Source: Cephalotus follicularis (taxonomy: Eukaryota; Streptophyta; Magnoliopsida; Oxalidales; Cephalotaceae). Taken from it: DNA of 64,000 bases. Positions within the stretch are counted from its first letter, which is position 1, and each line of letters opens with the position of its first letter. The stretch is from assembly GCA_001972305.1 (NCBI GenBank), contig BDDD01005801.1, positions 52,336 to 116,335 of the forward strand. Direction: 5' to 3'. Under the pieces are notes generated by a model that made no database searches, was not told the DNA's origin, and saw only the letters and a list, made by a program, of their open reading frames with translations. Below, in pieces: positions 35,585 to 46,360 of this stretch. Made by a program: the position numbers and the translations under genes.

Positions 35585-36535
35585 CCTTCCATGAACCGCC
35601 TATAATATCCAGCCAAACCCAAGAAACTCCTAACCTCCGTCACTGTGGTAGGTCTCGGCCATTTCGTAATAGCCTCAACTTTAGCAGGATCCACACAGAT
35701 ACCTTCAGCTGTTACCACATGACCCAAAAACACCACCTGTTCCAACCAGAACTCACACTTCGAGAACTTCGCGTAAAGCTGATTCTTCCTCAGAATACTC
35801 AACACAATGCGAAGCTGTTCTTCATGCTCTTCCTTCTACTTGTAATACACGAGAATGTCATCTATGAACACAATAACAAACTGATCCAAGTACTCATGGA
35901 ACACTCTATTCATCAAATCCATGAAAACTGCCGGTGCATTAGTGAGTCCGAAAGGCATCACCAGAAACTCATAATGCCCATACCAAGTACGAAAAGCAGT
36001 TTTAGGCACATCTTCATCCTTTATCCGAAGCTGATGATATCATGATCTCAAATCGATCTTCGAAAAATACCGAGCACCTTGGAGTTGATCAAACAAGTCA
36101 TCAATCCTAGGTAGCGGGTATTTGTTCCGAACAGTAATTCGGTTCAATTCTCTGTAGTCTATGCAAAACCTAATAGACCCATCTTTCTTGTTCACAAAAA
36201 GAACCGGAGCACCCCATGGCAAAACACTAGGCCGAATGAAACCCCGACCCAACACCTCTTGCAACTGTTGTTTTAACTCTTGTAGTTCCAACGGTGCCAT
36301 TCTGTAAGGTGCCTTAGATATAGGTGCCGCTCCAGGAATGAGTTCGATGGTAAACTCCACTTCCCGTTGCGGTGGTAAACCCGGTAACTCCTCCGGAAAC
36401 ACATCAGAAAATTCTCGTACCACAGGATAGTCTTCAAGGCGAGGCTCAACCTTTGAGACATCCTTCACAACAGCTAAGAAACCTTCAGCGCCCTTAGCTA
36501 CAATTTCTGAGCTTTCAGATCAGATATTACTTTCA
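35585..36535 (-). pseudogene. pol: Gypsy C reverse transcriptase (partial)
   Basis: RT motifs in order: [61 protein letters not shown] and the active site FIDD (complement of 35854-35868). Stops are TGA at 36040-36042 and TAG at 35836-35838. The frame differs from protease, the shift lying in or near the A-run around 36565. The fragment ends inside the connection domain (GYYRRFMEG), where LTR4 sequence begins. Confidence 0.85.
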
Positions 36536-36900
36536 TTATCTTTTCTCGGCTGTGAACCCTGATAAAAAAAAATCAGGTCTGTTCATATCCCCAAACAGAA
36601 CCCTCCGAGCATAGCAATCAATCGTAGCCCGATGATGATCCAACCAGTTCATTCCCAGAATCATATCGAAGTCATGCATATCGATAGGTAAAAGGTCCGC
36701 ATCACGAACCCGATCATCGAAAACAAGAGGACAAGCATAAAAGCACTCAGATATCACAACAGATGTACCCGTAGGGGTCAAAAGAACCAAAGCTAGATCA
36801 AGCAACTAAGAAGACATCCCAAGATGCTGAACAAAAGACCTCGCTACAACCGAGTGGGTCGATCCAGTATCATATAAAACATAAGTGCTACGGTTACCAA
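36536..36900 (-). pseudogene. pol: Gypsy C protease
   Basis: DTGSTHSVVARSF (active site DTGS, near 36865-36880) and MILGMNWLDHHRATIDCY (near 36620-36670) are typical of the chromoviral aspartic protease. A TAG at 36806-36808 splits the domain without changing frame. The reading frame continues that of gag, as expected for a fused gag-PR polyprotein. Confidence 0.82.
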
Positions 36901-38077
36901 CATAAATAAAGCCCGAAATAGTACCTGGTGCATTAGCAGCCTGCTGAGTCGTGATAGCAAAGACACGACCTCCCACATTGCACTGCCCATGATCTACATT
37001 GTTTCCCTTCATTTCCTCTGCACGAGGGTTAGGACAATCCTTCACGAAGTGCCCTTTCTGTCCACACACAAAATAGGCCCCGATAGCCTTGTACCACACT
37101 CCCACTGGATGCTGTCTACCACACACATCACATTTGGCAATCTGAACATCCACAGCTCCCTGTGTCTGCCTCTGGTCATTACCGGGCTGTTGCTGTCCTC
37201 GGTTATCATTCCTCTTCCCTCGCTTGCCATTCTTATTCTTGTTGTGTCCAGAACCTTGCCATTGAGAATCACCTCTATTTCTCTTTCTGTCACTCTCTTG
37301 ACGAGCTGCCTGGAAATCTAACCTTTCCAGCTCTATGTTTTTTGCCGCGTTGGCCACTTCAGAAACATCAGCAAACCAGGTGTTGATCAGTTTACCCCGG
37401 AACTGATAATGCAATTTCCACTTAAACTTTTCTGCCTGCTCCAATGCTGTCCCCGCCGCGGAACCAGCAAAACCAGCAAGCCTAGTAAAACGAGTCAGAA
37501 ACTCTGTCACCGACTCTCCATCCTTTTGTCTAGTATTTATAAACTCTCTTGCGTAAGCCTCCTTATCCGCAGTGGGAAAGTACTGCTGATAAAAGACCTC
37601 GCAAAACTCAGACCAGGTCAAAGTCTCCGCATAGTTGCCACCCTTAGCCAAAACCACAGCTTTCCACCATTTCTGAGCATGACCCTCAAGCTTGTACCCA
37701 GCTAGCTTAATCTTCTATTCATCACTGCAACCCAGCACATCAAAGATCTTATCCATATGAGCAATCCAGTGCTCAGCCTCCACAGGAGTCATGGCTGAGC
37801 TGAAAGACTGCGGTCTCTGCTTCTGGAACCGCTCTAACCAGATATAAGTGGGCGTATCAGTCCTGTCCCCAGCATCTCTTCCCAACTGAACATCAGCTGG
37901 AGCATCGTTAGCAACAACCGGCTCCCTACGGCCCTGATTCTGATTCTGCTCATCCAACGCGCGCCGTACCTCCTGAGTGACTGCCTGACGTACAAGCTCC
38001 TCCATAGTAGGTTCATTTCTAGCTTCTTGAGCCTCAGCGGGTGTAGTCCTCAGAGCAGCATTCCTTGTACGTGCCAT
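36901..38077 (-). pseudogene. gag: Gypsy C gag (one stop)
   Basis: Start at complement of 38075-38077 (MARTRNAALRTTPAE). The N-terminal part is open to the TAG 37715-37717, then the core is open from 37657 (FYQQYFPTADKEAYAREF, KLHYQFRGKLINTWFADVSE). The basic linker and the knuckle CDVCGRQHPVG / YFVCGQKGHFVKDC follow, with the first Cys of the second knuckle changed to Tyr. One stop and no frameshift make this the least damaged gag in the window. The first 265 bp are duplicated at 42799-43063. Confidence 0.87.
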
Positions 38078-38231
38078 CTACGAAAAGGCATCCAAAACAT
38101 AAAATATCACAAGGAACAAAACCAAAACAGAAAACATATCACAAAATCATAACCGAAACAGCCTAACCCGGTGTCTACCCAATCTCACAGGTCAAACCTA
38201 GGTAGGTCTTGTAAGGAAACAAAACCTATTT

Positions 38232-38242
38232 CTCTGATACCA
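38232..38242 (-). other. Primer-binding site (tRNA-iMet), gypsy C
   Basis: CTCTGATACCA, five bases from the LTR at 38248. Confidence 0.88.
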
Positions 38243-38247
38243 CAATC

Positions 38248-39665
38248 TGTAACACCCCCGGAAGGCGGTAGTCGTCACAGGACATATCATGCATAACATA
38301 ACTTATCAAAACATAACTTAACAGCTGAAAACCTGGTGGTCACATCATATCTGAAACTTAAACAAACTGTTCAAAACATAACAATTTTAACAGTTGCGGA
38401 AAATAAACTTAAACTTAAAACATAACCCAGTTTCGAAATTAAAACATAAACATATGTATATCAAAAGTGTTCATGACCACTAGACCTAAAACAAGGATCA
38501 CACTCCTAGGGATCCTAACACAAAAGGTGGTCATCACTCGTCACACTTTCCCCCGCTGCTCCTGTAAACCTGCCGCATGGAAACAAAAACGCGGCTGAGC
38601 AAACCTCAGTACGGATAAGGGAAATAAAACAGTAAACGATAAATTTTAAAAAAAATAGTAATATTTCAATAAACTTCGTAACGGAAATCTTAAACAGTTA
38701 AAACAGATACATAATCGTAAAATCACATTTGTACTTTCATAAATCCAGATAACAATCGAAACATTTACGATGCATTTCATAAAATCATCATAGGTTATAA
38801 ATACCAAATCATAAAACACAAGTCATAGTTCATACTGATCCACATACATATGACATAACGTTAATTTGGCAAGGGAGGCGCTAATTCCATATGCTCACTA
38901 GAATTGAAGTGTACGGCACTACACAAGTCAATTCTCACATCACACAAATCCGATCACACCTCGGATCACATATTTGATCATTCACTAAATCACATATCAT
39001 AAACTAGAATCGATTCATACGCCTCTATCACATAGCGGATCCATAAATCAACCTCATGGGATTTATTCATACACTCAGAGACGCCGTAGACTAATCATAC
39101 CGCTACGGAAGTGTCACGTCCCTGTGCCAGGCCCACGACGTGCCTATGGTATGCCCCATAGGTGGGTACAATACTCAGTATTCATTTCAAAAATATTGAT
39201 TTAACAAATTCAATTTAAAATCACTTAAAATATGCTTTCACAAAACATATCGGAAAACCGCTCAAAACGGAATCATAACATTCATTTCATAACACATCGT
39301 ATCATTTCATATCATATGTATAAAGTCGGAATCATTTAAAAAATGTCAAACCAACTTTAATTTCGAAACATATCAAAACCATAAAACATTATCGATTTCA
39401 TAAACGAAGAAGCATATCAAAACTATTTAAGTTCAAATGTCAGATAGCCAAGGAACAAAAAATTCGTACCTTATGCACTCACAAAGTACTTAAGGATAGA
39501 AGATCAAAAAAAATTCCCCTTTGAAGCACAACAAACTAAAAAGGCATTCAAATCATACGTATAAGAGTCTAAAACACACCAGAAACGTTAAACAGACTCA
39601 TAACAGTGTTTGGTGAAGACTCGGATCGATTCGAGGATCAAACGAATTAAAATAGTTGAAAATAG
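38248..39665 (-). repeat. Partial LTR of gypsy C
   Basis: It begins TGTAACACCCCCGGAAGGCGG and stops at the junction with LTR4. Compared with the gypsy D right LTR (43234-46024) the second half, which would hold the type B palindromes, is missing. Confidence 0.88.
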
Positions 39666-40496
39666 AATGAAACTTGGGGTGCAAGTTTCCTTATGTGAGT
39701 CATCAAGACTTGGTGTGAAAGCTTCCTCCTTGCATAAGTCATCAAGTCTTGGGGTGCAAGATTGCATAATGAGTCACCATGCTACCTTGCCTCAAATGAT
39801 GTTACCCATGTGAGTTGTCCCCCCCTTAGTTGCCCATGTGCACAATTCCTCCACCCAATTGAAGACATATGTCCCCTTTATCGTCAAAATATCTTAAGTC
39901 ATCACAACATGGCTTGGCGCGTGTCCCTTTATCCATTTAATTTATTCGTAACGAGACAAAAAGTTAACTTATGCAACTAATCTACAGTCCAAAGCATCGA
40001 CGCTTCACCTCCAACCGTCGTCGCTTACGGGTTTTTCAAAGGTGCTTCATCTGATATGCTGGGCAAAGCGCTGACACTTCTCTCCAATCCTCGCCGCTTT
40101 GGGGTCTCATTCAGGTCAAACGAAATGCTTGACTTCGAAGCACTAAAGCTTACATTTAGAGCATCGTCGGTTATATCTAAGCGCTGCCGGTTTCGTCGAA
40201 GCGTCGTCGGTCTGGGAAGTTTGTCCAAATTTAAAACGCACTGGTTTAAACCAGTGTTAGAAGGGGTCCGAGTGTTGAAGATTTAATGTTCAAAGCGTCG
40301 CCGCTTTCGTAAACCGTCGGCGCTTAACACATAAATAATTTTATTTATCCATTTACACATTCTAACAATTATCCAAAAGGCCCAAGGCTAGTATCAGTCA
40401 GCCCAAACCATCAAGACCAAAACAAAATAGACAGACCACTTAGCAAAACTTATTAAAAAGCCCGAAAATATGCACACGGACAAACGGGTTGTTAAA

Positions 40497-40610
40497 GGAA
40501 GACCTCGTACTAGAAGACAGACGTCGTACTAGAGTCAGACCTCATACTAGAAGGCAGACCTTGTACTAGAAGGCAGACCTCGGTACTTGAAGGTAGGGCT
40601 CAGAGGAAGA
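40497..40610 (+). repeat. Right copy of the GACCTCGTACTAGAAGGCA minisatellite
   Basis: Five to six degenerate units of about 20 bp continue the array seen at 2215-2277 on the other side of the nested cluster. Confidence 0.8.
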
Positions 40611-40870
40611 AGTCAAAGCTCCTTTGACATCGTGTCTTAGGAAAGCTCTAAGGTTGTGTAGCCTAGGTGAATCCCTCTATGATCAAATGGTTTGCAATGC
40701 CAATCACCCAAAAGGTTTTTATAGTTGTATACCTCTAAGGTCATAGCCTTAGCTCGACATTGTTGAGCCCTGATGAGATAGCCATTCTCGTTCCCTACTA
40801 TGTCAGGAGGGATAAAGGAGTTAGCCACTTAGTCTGACAGATGGAGAGCCATGGGAGTCAGTCTTAAAAG
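40611..40870. other. Unassigned flanking sequence
   Basis: No coding similarity and no repeat structure seen. It lies between two minisatellites and belongs to the outer flank. Confidence 0.4.
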
Positions 40871-40889
40871 AAATTAATAATCATGGAGA

Positions 40890-41171
40890 AATGTGCTGGA
40901 GGAACTGCATGAACCACTTTGTGGTGAACCTAAGGCTAGATACCACATCATGAAGGACCGCACCCTGCATGACTCTTAATAACCCCGACTAGAATTACTG
41001 GAGGAACCGCAGGAACCACTTTGGGGTGAACCTAAAGGTAGACACCGCATTGTGAAAGTACGCGAGGACCCCGTATGATTAGATTAACCCTAACTGGCAT
41101 TACTGGAGGAACCGTAGGAACCATTTTGGGGTGAACCTAAGGGTACACACCGCTTTGTAAAGGACCGCGAG
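40890..41171 (+). repeat. About 102-bp tandem repeat, three units, third split by gypsy D
   Basis: The core TGGAGGAACCGCAGGAACCA begins units at about 40897, 40999 and 41103. Each runs through GTGAACCTAAGG and GACCGCGAGGACCCC. The third unit stops at GACCGCGAG (41171), where gypsy D starts, and continues with GACCCCATATGACTAG after 46029. Confidence 0.88.
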
Positions 41172-42797
41172 TGTAACACCCCCGGACGGCGGGAGTCGTC
41201 ACAGGACATATCATGCATAACATAACTTATCATATCATAACATAACTTAACAGCTGAAAACCTGGTGGTCACATCATATATGAAACTTAAACAAACTGTT
41301 CAAAACATAACAATTTTAACAGTTGCAGAAAATAAACTTAAACTTAAAACATAACCCAGTTTCGAAATTAAAACATAAACATATGTATCTCAAAAGTGTT
41401 CACAGAGTCTAAAACACACCAGAAACGTTAAACAGACTCATAACAGTGTTTGGTGAAGACTCGGATCGATTCGAGGATCAAACGAATTAAAATAGTTGAA
41501 AACAGTACATTTCTGGGCAAAACAGTCGACTATAACAGGGCACCAGTCGACTGGGGAAGCAAGACAGTCGACTATTCATAAGGTCAAGTCGACTACTCAA
41601 ACTAAAATGCAGGCAGTTGACTGTATTCATACCTCCAGTCGACTACTCAACCTAGGACAGTCGACTGTGTTCATATGGCAGTCGACTGCCCATCCATTCC
41701 AGCCGACTGTTCTGGACGACAGAACAGTTGGAAATTCGACAATTCAATACTGAAAATGGTTCAAATGGTTTCTACATTAAACCAGAGACACATGGACACA
41801 AACATAAGATCATATGCCACATTTATATGACTCGGGAACACAGAATTTACAAGAAAACAACCTGACAGTTACTTATCTTTCAAAATGAAGCAAGAAGACA
41901 ATGCATATATATATCCATATTCTATCCATTGTCAATTACAGATGTTACCCAATTCATGACATATCTATGTGCATAAAACGTGCTGACAATCTCATTAACA
42001 CAATGACAACACATATACACATAGGGATTGAACCCAAAGGACATAAAGAGCAAAAAACTCAATTTATGACATTGGAACAAAACTATCACTGGAGGAAACG
42101 AATTAACTGACCTGTAATGATTTCCCAGAACACGAAAACAGTAGAAGGAACACTAGCACACACTCACAATCGGCTGTGTACAAAACAGAGGAAGAAGAAA
42201 AGAACCAAAACAAAGACATGCTTAGCAAATCAACAGAATTCAATCCAAAAGAACACAAAAGGACTGAGATTACCTCTTCGAATTTTATGAAATGATTACA
42301 CAGCAGCTTATTACACACTAACAGGCAGAATTCAGCTATGGCACAAGGCAGAAGAAGAAGGAGGCAAATATAGAATAACAATGGCACTAACAAAAGGAAA
42401 AAGGGGAACACAATCTGCTATGAAGGGAAGAAAGGGGATTTCTAGGGGATTAGAAAAGGAAAAAGAGATTGAAAACGAGTGGAATTAATGAGGGAGAGGG
42501 AGGACTTCAGGAGAGGAAGAAGGAGAAAAGGAAAGAAGAGAAGAAAATAGGAAGAAAAAGAATAAAGAAAAAAGAAAAAAAAAGAAAAAAGAAAAATAAT
42601 TAAAATAATGAAATAAAAGGATTTTTAAAATAAGAAAAATTGTTTTAATAAAATAAAATTTGCTTAATTAAAATAAAACCCAAAACCCAACATAGCATAA
42701 CATACCCAATTTCGAACTGGTATCAGTCAGCCCAATTCACATAGGCCTAAAACACAGGGCAACCGGACTTTAAAATTAAACACAATTAAAAAGCCCG
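41172..42797 (-). repeat. Left LTR of gypsy D (two deletions)
   Basis: Relative to the right LTR, the equivalent of 43460-44549 is missing at 41402/41403 and the last 57 bp are missing at 42797. Type B palindromes lie at 41520-41710 (CAGTCGACTA/CAGTCGACTG). A purine-rich tract at 42420-42600 is pyrimidine-rich on the element strand. Confidence 0.88.
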
Positions 42798-42798
42798 T

Positions 42799-43063
42799 GT
42801 CTCTGCTTCTGGAACCGCTCTAACCAGATATAAGTGGGCGTATCAGTCCTGTCCCCAGCATCTCTTCCCAACTGAACATCAGCTGGAGCATCGTTAGCAA
42901 CAACCGGCTCCCTACGGCCCTGATTCTGATTCTGCTCATCCAACGCGCGCCGTACCTCCTGAGTGACTGCCTGACGTACAAGCTCCTCCATAGTAGGTTC
43001 ATTTCTAGCTTCTTGAGCCTCAGCGGGTGTAGTCCTCAGAGCAGCATTCCTTGTACGTGCCAT
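42799..43063 (-). pseudogene. gag: gag N-terminal fragment of gypsy D
   Basis: The first 88 codons of gag from MARTRNAALRTTPAE to WLERFQKQR, identical to the start of gypsy C gag, then LTR sequence. The capsid core and the zinc knuckle are lost. Confidence 0.85.
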
Positions 43064-43217
43064 CTACGAAAAGGCATCCAAAACATAAAATATCACAAGG
43101 AACAAAACCAAAACAGAAAACATATCACAAAATCATAACCGAAACAGCCTAACCCGGTGTCTACCCAATCTCACAGGTCAAACCTAGGTAGGTCTTGTAA
43201 GGAAACAAAACCTATTT

Positions 43218-43228
43218 CTCTGATACCA
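43218..43228 (-). other. Primer-binding site (tRNA-iMet), gypsy D
   Basis: CTCTGATACCA, five bases from the right LTR. Confidence 0.88.
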
Positions 43229-43233
43229 CAATC

Positions 43234-46024
43234 TGTAACACCCCCGGAAGGCGGTAGTCGTCACAGGACATATCATGCATAACATAACTTATCAAAACAT
43301 AACTTAACAGCTGAAAACCTGGTGGTCACATCATATCTGAAACTTAAACAAACTGTTCAAAACATAACAATTTTAACAGTTGCGGAAAATAAACTTAAAC
43401 TTAAAACATAACCCAGTTTCGAAATTAAAACATAAACATATGTATATCAAAAGTGTTCATGACCACTAGACCTAAAACAAGGATCACACTCCTAGGGATC
43501 CTAACACAAAAGGTGGTCATCACTCGTCACACTTTCCCCCGCTGCTCCTGTAAACCTGCCGCATGGAAACAAAAACGCGGCTGAGCAAACCTCAGTACGG
43601 ATAAGGGAAATAAAACAGTAAACGATAAATTTTAAAAAAAATAGTAATATTTCAATAAACTTCGTAACGGAAATCTTAAACAGTTAAAACAGATACATAA
43701 TCGTAAAATCACATTTGTACTTTCATAAATCCAGATAACAATCGAAACATTTACGATGCATTTCATAAAATCATCATAGGTTATAAATACCAAATCATAA
43801 AACACAAGTCATAGTTCATACTGATCCACATACATATGACATAACGTTAATTTGGCAAGGGAGGCGCTAATTCCATATGCTCACTAGAATTGAAGTGTAC
43901 GGCACTACACAAGTCAATTCTCACATCACACAAATCCGATCACACCTCGGATCACATATTTGATCATTCACTAAATCACATATCATAAACTAGAATCGAT
44001 TCATACGCCTCTATCACATAGCGGATCCATAAATCAACCTCATGGGATTTATTCATACACTCAGAGACGCCGTAGACTAATCATACCGCTACGGAAGTGT
44101 CACGTCCCTGTGCCAGGCCCACGACGTGCCTATGGTATGCCCCATAGGTGGGTACAATACTCAGTATTCATTTCAAAAATATTGATTTAACAAATTCAAT
44201 TTAAAATCACTTAAAATATGCTTTCACAAAACATATCGGAAAACCGCTCAAAACGGAATCATAACATTCATTTCATAACACATCGTATCATTTCATATCA
44301 TATGTATAAAGTCGGAATCATTTAAAAAATGTCAAACCAACTTTAATTTCGAAACATATCAAAACCATAAAACATTATCGATTTCATAAACGAAGAAGCA
44401 TATCAAAACTATTTAAGTTCAAATGTCAGATAGCCAAGGAACAAAAAATTCGTACCTTATGCACTCACAAAGTACTTAAGGATAGAAGATCAAAAAAAAT
44501 TCCCCTTTGAAGCACAACAAACTAAAAAGGCATTCAAATCATACGTATAAGAGTCTAAAACACACCAGAAACGTTAAACAGACTCATAACAGTGTTTGGT
44601 GAAGACTCGGATCGATTCGAGGATCAAACGAATTAAAATAGTTGAAAATAGTACATTTTTGGGCAAAACAGATGACTATAACAGGGCACCAGTCTACTGG
44701 GGATGCAAGATAGTTGACTATTCATAAGGTCCAGTCGACAACTCAAACTAAAATACAGGCAGTCGACTGTGTTCATACCTCCAGTCGACTACTCAACCTA
44801 GGACTGTCGACTGTGTTCATATGGCAGTCGACTGCCCATACATTCCAGCCGACTGTCCACAGGAACAGCTTACTGTTCTGGACGACAGAACAGTTGGAAA
44901 TTCGACAATTCAATACTGAAAATGGTTCAAATGGTTTCTACATTAAACCAGAGACACATAGACACAAACATAAGATCATATGTGACATTTATATGACTCG
45001 GGAACACATAATTGACAAGAAAACAACCTGACAGTGACTTATCTTTCAAAATGAAGCAAGAAGACAATGCATATATATATATCCAAATTCTATCCATTGT
45101 CAATTACAGATGTTATAAACCCAATTTATGACATATCTATGTGCATAAAACGGGCTGACAATCTCATTAACACAATGACAACACATATACACATAGGGAT
45201 TTAAACCAAAGGACATAAAGAGCATAAAACTCAATTTATGACATTGGAACAAAACTATCACTGGAGGAAACGAATTAACTGACCTGTAATGATTTCCCAG
45301 AACACGAAAACAAATGAAGGAACACTAGCACACACTCACAATCGGCTGTGTACAAAACAGAGGAAGAAGAAAATAACCAAAACAAAGACATGCTTAGCAA
45401 ATCAACAGAATTCAATCGAAAAGAACACAAAAGGACTGAGATTACCTCTTCGAATTTGATGAAACGATTACACAATAGCTTATTACACACTAACAGGCAG
45501 AATTCGGCTATGGCACAAGGCAGAAGAAGAAGGAGGCAAATATAGAATAACAATGGCACTAACAAAAGGAAAAAGGGGAACACAATCTGTTATGAAGGGA
45601 AGAAAGGGGATTTCTAGGGGATTAGAAAAGGAAAAAGAGATTGAAAACGAGTGGAATTAATGAGGGAGAGGGAGGACTTCGGGAGAGGAAGAAGGAGAAA
45701 AGGAAAGAAGAGAAGAAAATAGGAAGAAAAAGAATAAAGAAAAAAGAAAAAAAAGGAAAAAGAAAAATAATTAAAATAATGAAATAAAAGGATTTTTAAA
45801 ATAAGAAAAAATGTTTTAATAAAATAAAATTTGCTTAATTAAAATAAAACCCAAAACCCAACATAGCATAACATTCCCAATTTCGGACTGGTATCAGTCA
45901 GCCCAATTCACATAGGCCCAAAACACAGGGCAACCGGACTTTAAAATTAAACACAATTAAAAAGCCCAAACACAAATACATAAAAAGTCCGTAAAATACA
46001 TTTACGAACGAGCAGGGTATTACA
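43234..46024 (-). repeat. Right (5') LTR of gypsy D, intact length
   Basis: The 2791-bp LTR begins TGTAACACCCCC and ends GCAGGGTATTACA. One palindrome cluster (type B, some decayed) lies at 44668-44860, about 1.2-1.4 kb from the LTR start on the element strand. A roughly 180-bp purine-rich tract at 45590-45775 is CT-rich on the element strand and may mark the promoter or leader side. Blocks ACGCGGCTGAGCAAACCTCA and GACGCCGTAGACTAATCA are shared with the other minus-strand families. Confidence 0.9.
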
Positions 46025-46360
46025 GCGAGGACCCCATATGACTAGATCAAACTCGAGTACTCAAGTATGCTCTCTCCTAAGGAGACTAGCATTAAGGAGA
46101 GGAGTTATTAGACCAGCGCTATCTTGACTCCATCCTTTGCATCACAAATAGTGCTTAGACGATGGTGATGCTCAACTGGAACAGAGTAGTGTGCAGATGA
46201 TAGTGATGCTACCTTGAGTCAAGGAGGCCGAGGAGCACTTATGGTGATGCTACCTTGAGCCTAAGAGGCCAATGAGCGCATATGCTTGTTGACTCCTCTG
46301 CCTACAACACCGAGAGTGCATTGAAGGATGGAAGTCCTCTGACAGTAGTGTGTAGGCTGG
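46025..46360. other. Outer flank, continuation of the 102-bp repeat
   Basis: 46025-46060 completes the third unit after the TSD. A shorter internal repeat, GGTGATGCTACCTTGAG, occurs near 46208 and 46240. No coding signal. Confidence 0.5.

Larger units (their letters stand above)
35585..39665 (-). mobile_element. Gypsy C fragment (RT, PR, gag, PBS, partial 5' LTR)
   Basis: The piece contains, on the minus strand, part of an LTR, PBS, gag, protease and RT up to GYYRRFMEG. RNase H, integrase, PPT and 3' LTR are missing. There are no TSDs, and both ends are breaks inside element sequence. The LTR type (TGTAACACCCCCGGAAGGCGG) equals that of gypsy D. Positions 37813-39665 appear base-for-base identical to 42799-44651. 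Confidence 0.85.
37813..39665 (-). repeat. 1853-bp direct repeat, copy 1
   Basis: It matches 42799-44651 at a constant offset of 4986 with no gap, and every line I compared is identical. It covers the gag 5' end, PBS and the first 1418 bp of the LTR. Confidence 0.9.
2278..40496 (-). mobile_element. Tandem array of a gag-only Ty3/gypsy family: LTR-int-LTR-int-LTR-int-LTR
   Basis: Four LTRs (2278-5001, 6435-21326, 25543-33440, 34880-40496, the last three split by later insertions) alternate with three internal regions of about 1.43 kb each. Every inner LTR has a PBS on its left and a PPT on its right, so it serves two neighbours at once. Separate insertions would give two LTRs per internal region. 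This layout is that expected from unequal recombination between LTRs. Each internal region holds only gag, as in the plant TR-GAG class. The outer flank is the same minisatellite on both sides, with a possible degenerate TSD (GGCAG at 2273-2277, GGAAG at 40497-40501). Confidence 0.8.
34880..40496 (-). repeat. LTR4 of the gag-only array (right end), with gypsy C patch
   Basis: LTR sequence is present at 34880-35584 and 39666-40496. Between them about 1.2 kb of LTR is missing and 4.08 kb of gypsy C replaces it. The breakpoints fall at the two AT-repeat sites of the LTR. The right end is degenerate (GGGTTGTTAAA instead of GGGGTATTACA). Type A palindromes lie at 39993-40205 and 40296-40325, and the conserved 67-codon frame at 40025-40228. 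Confidence 0.82.
42799..44651 (-). repeat. 1853-bp direct repeat, copy 2
   Basis: Identical partner of 37813-39665. After 44651 the D LTR goes on with GTACATTTTTGGGC while the C copy joins LTR4. Confidence 0.9.
41172..46024 (-). mobile_element. Gypsy D: internally deleted element
   Basis: Flanked by GCGAG (41167-41171 and 46025-46029). It has a left LTR 41172-42797, a remnant of gag, the leader and PBS, and a right LTR 43234-46024. PPT, pol and most of gag are gone. The left LTR is fused to gag at 42797/42799, lacks about 57 bp of its end and about 1.09 kb internally. This is two separate deletions after insertion. Confidence 0.9.

Noticed and set aside
2278-40496. Three separate insertions of the gag-only element
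   Set aside because: Would need six LTRs and inner TSDs. Only four LTRs are present and inner borders pass directly from PBS to LTR and from LTR to PPT.
42420-42610. Long purine tract in the gypsy D LTR as PPT
   Set aside because: It lies inside the LTR, not at its border, and is pyrimidine-rich on the element strand.
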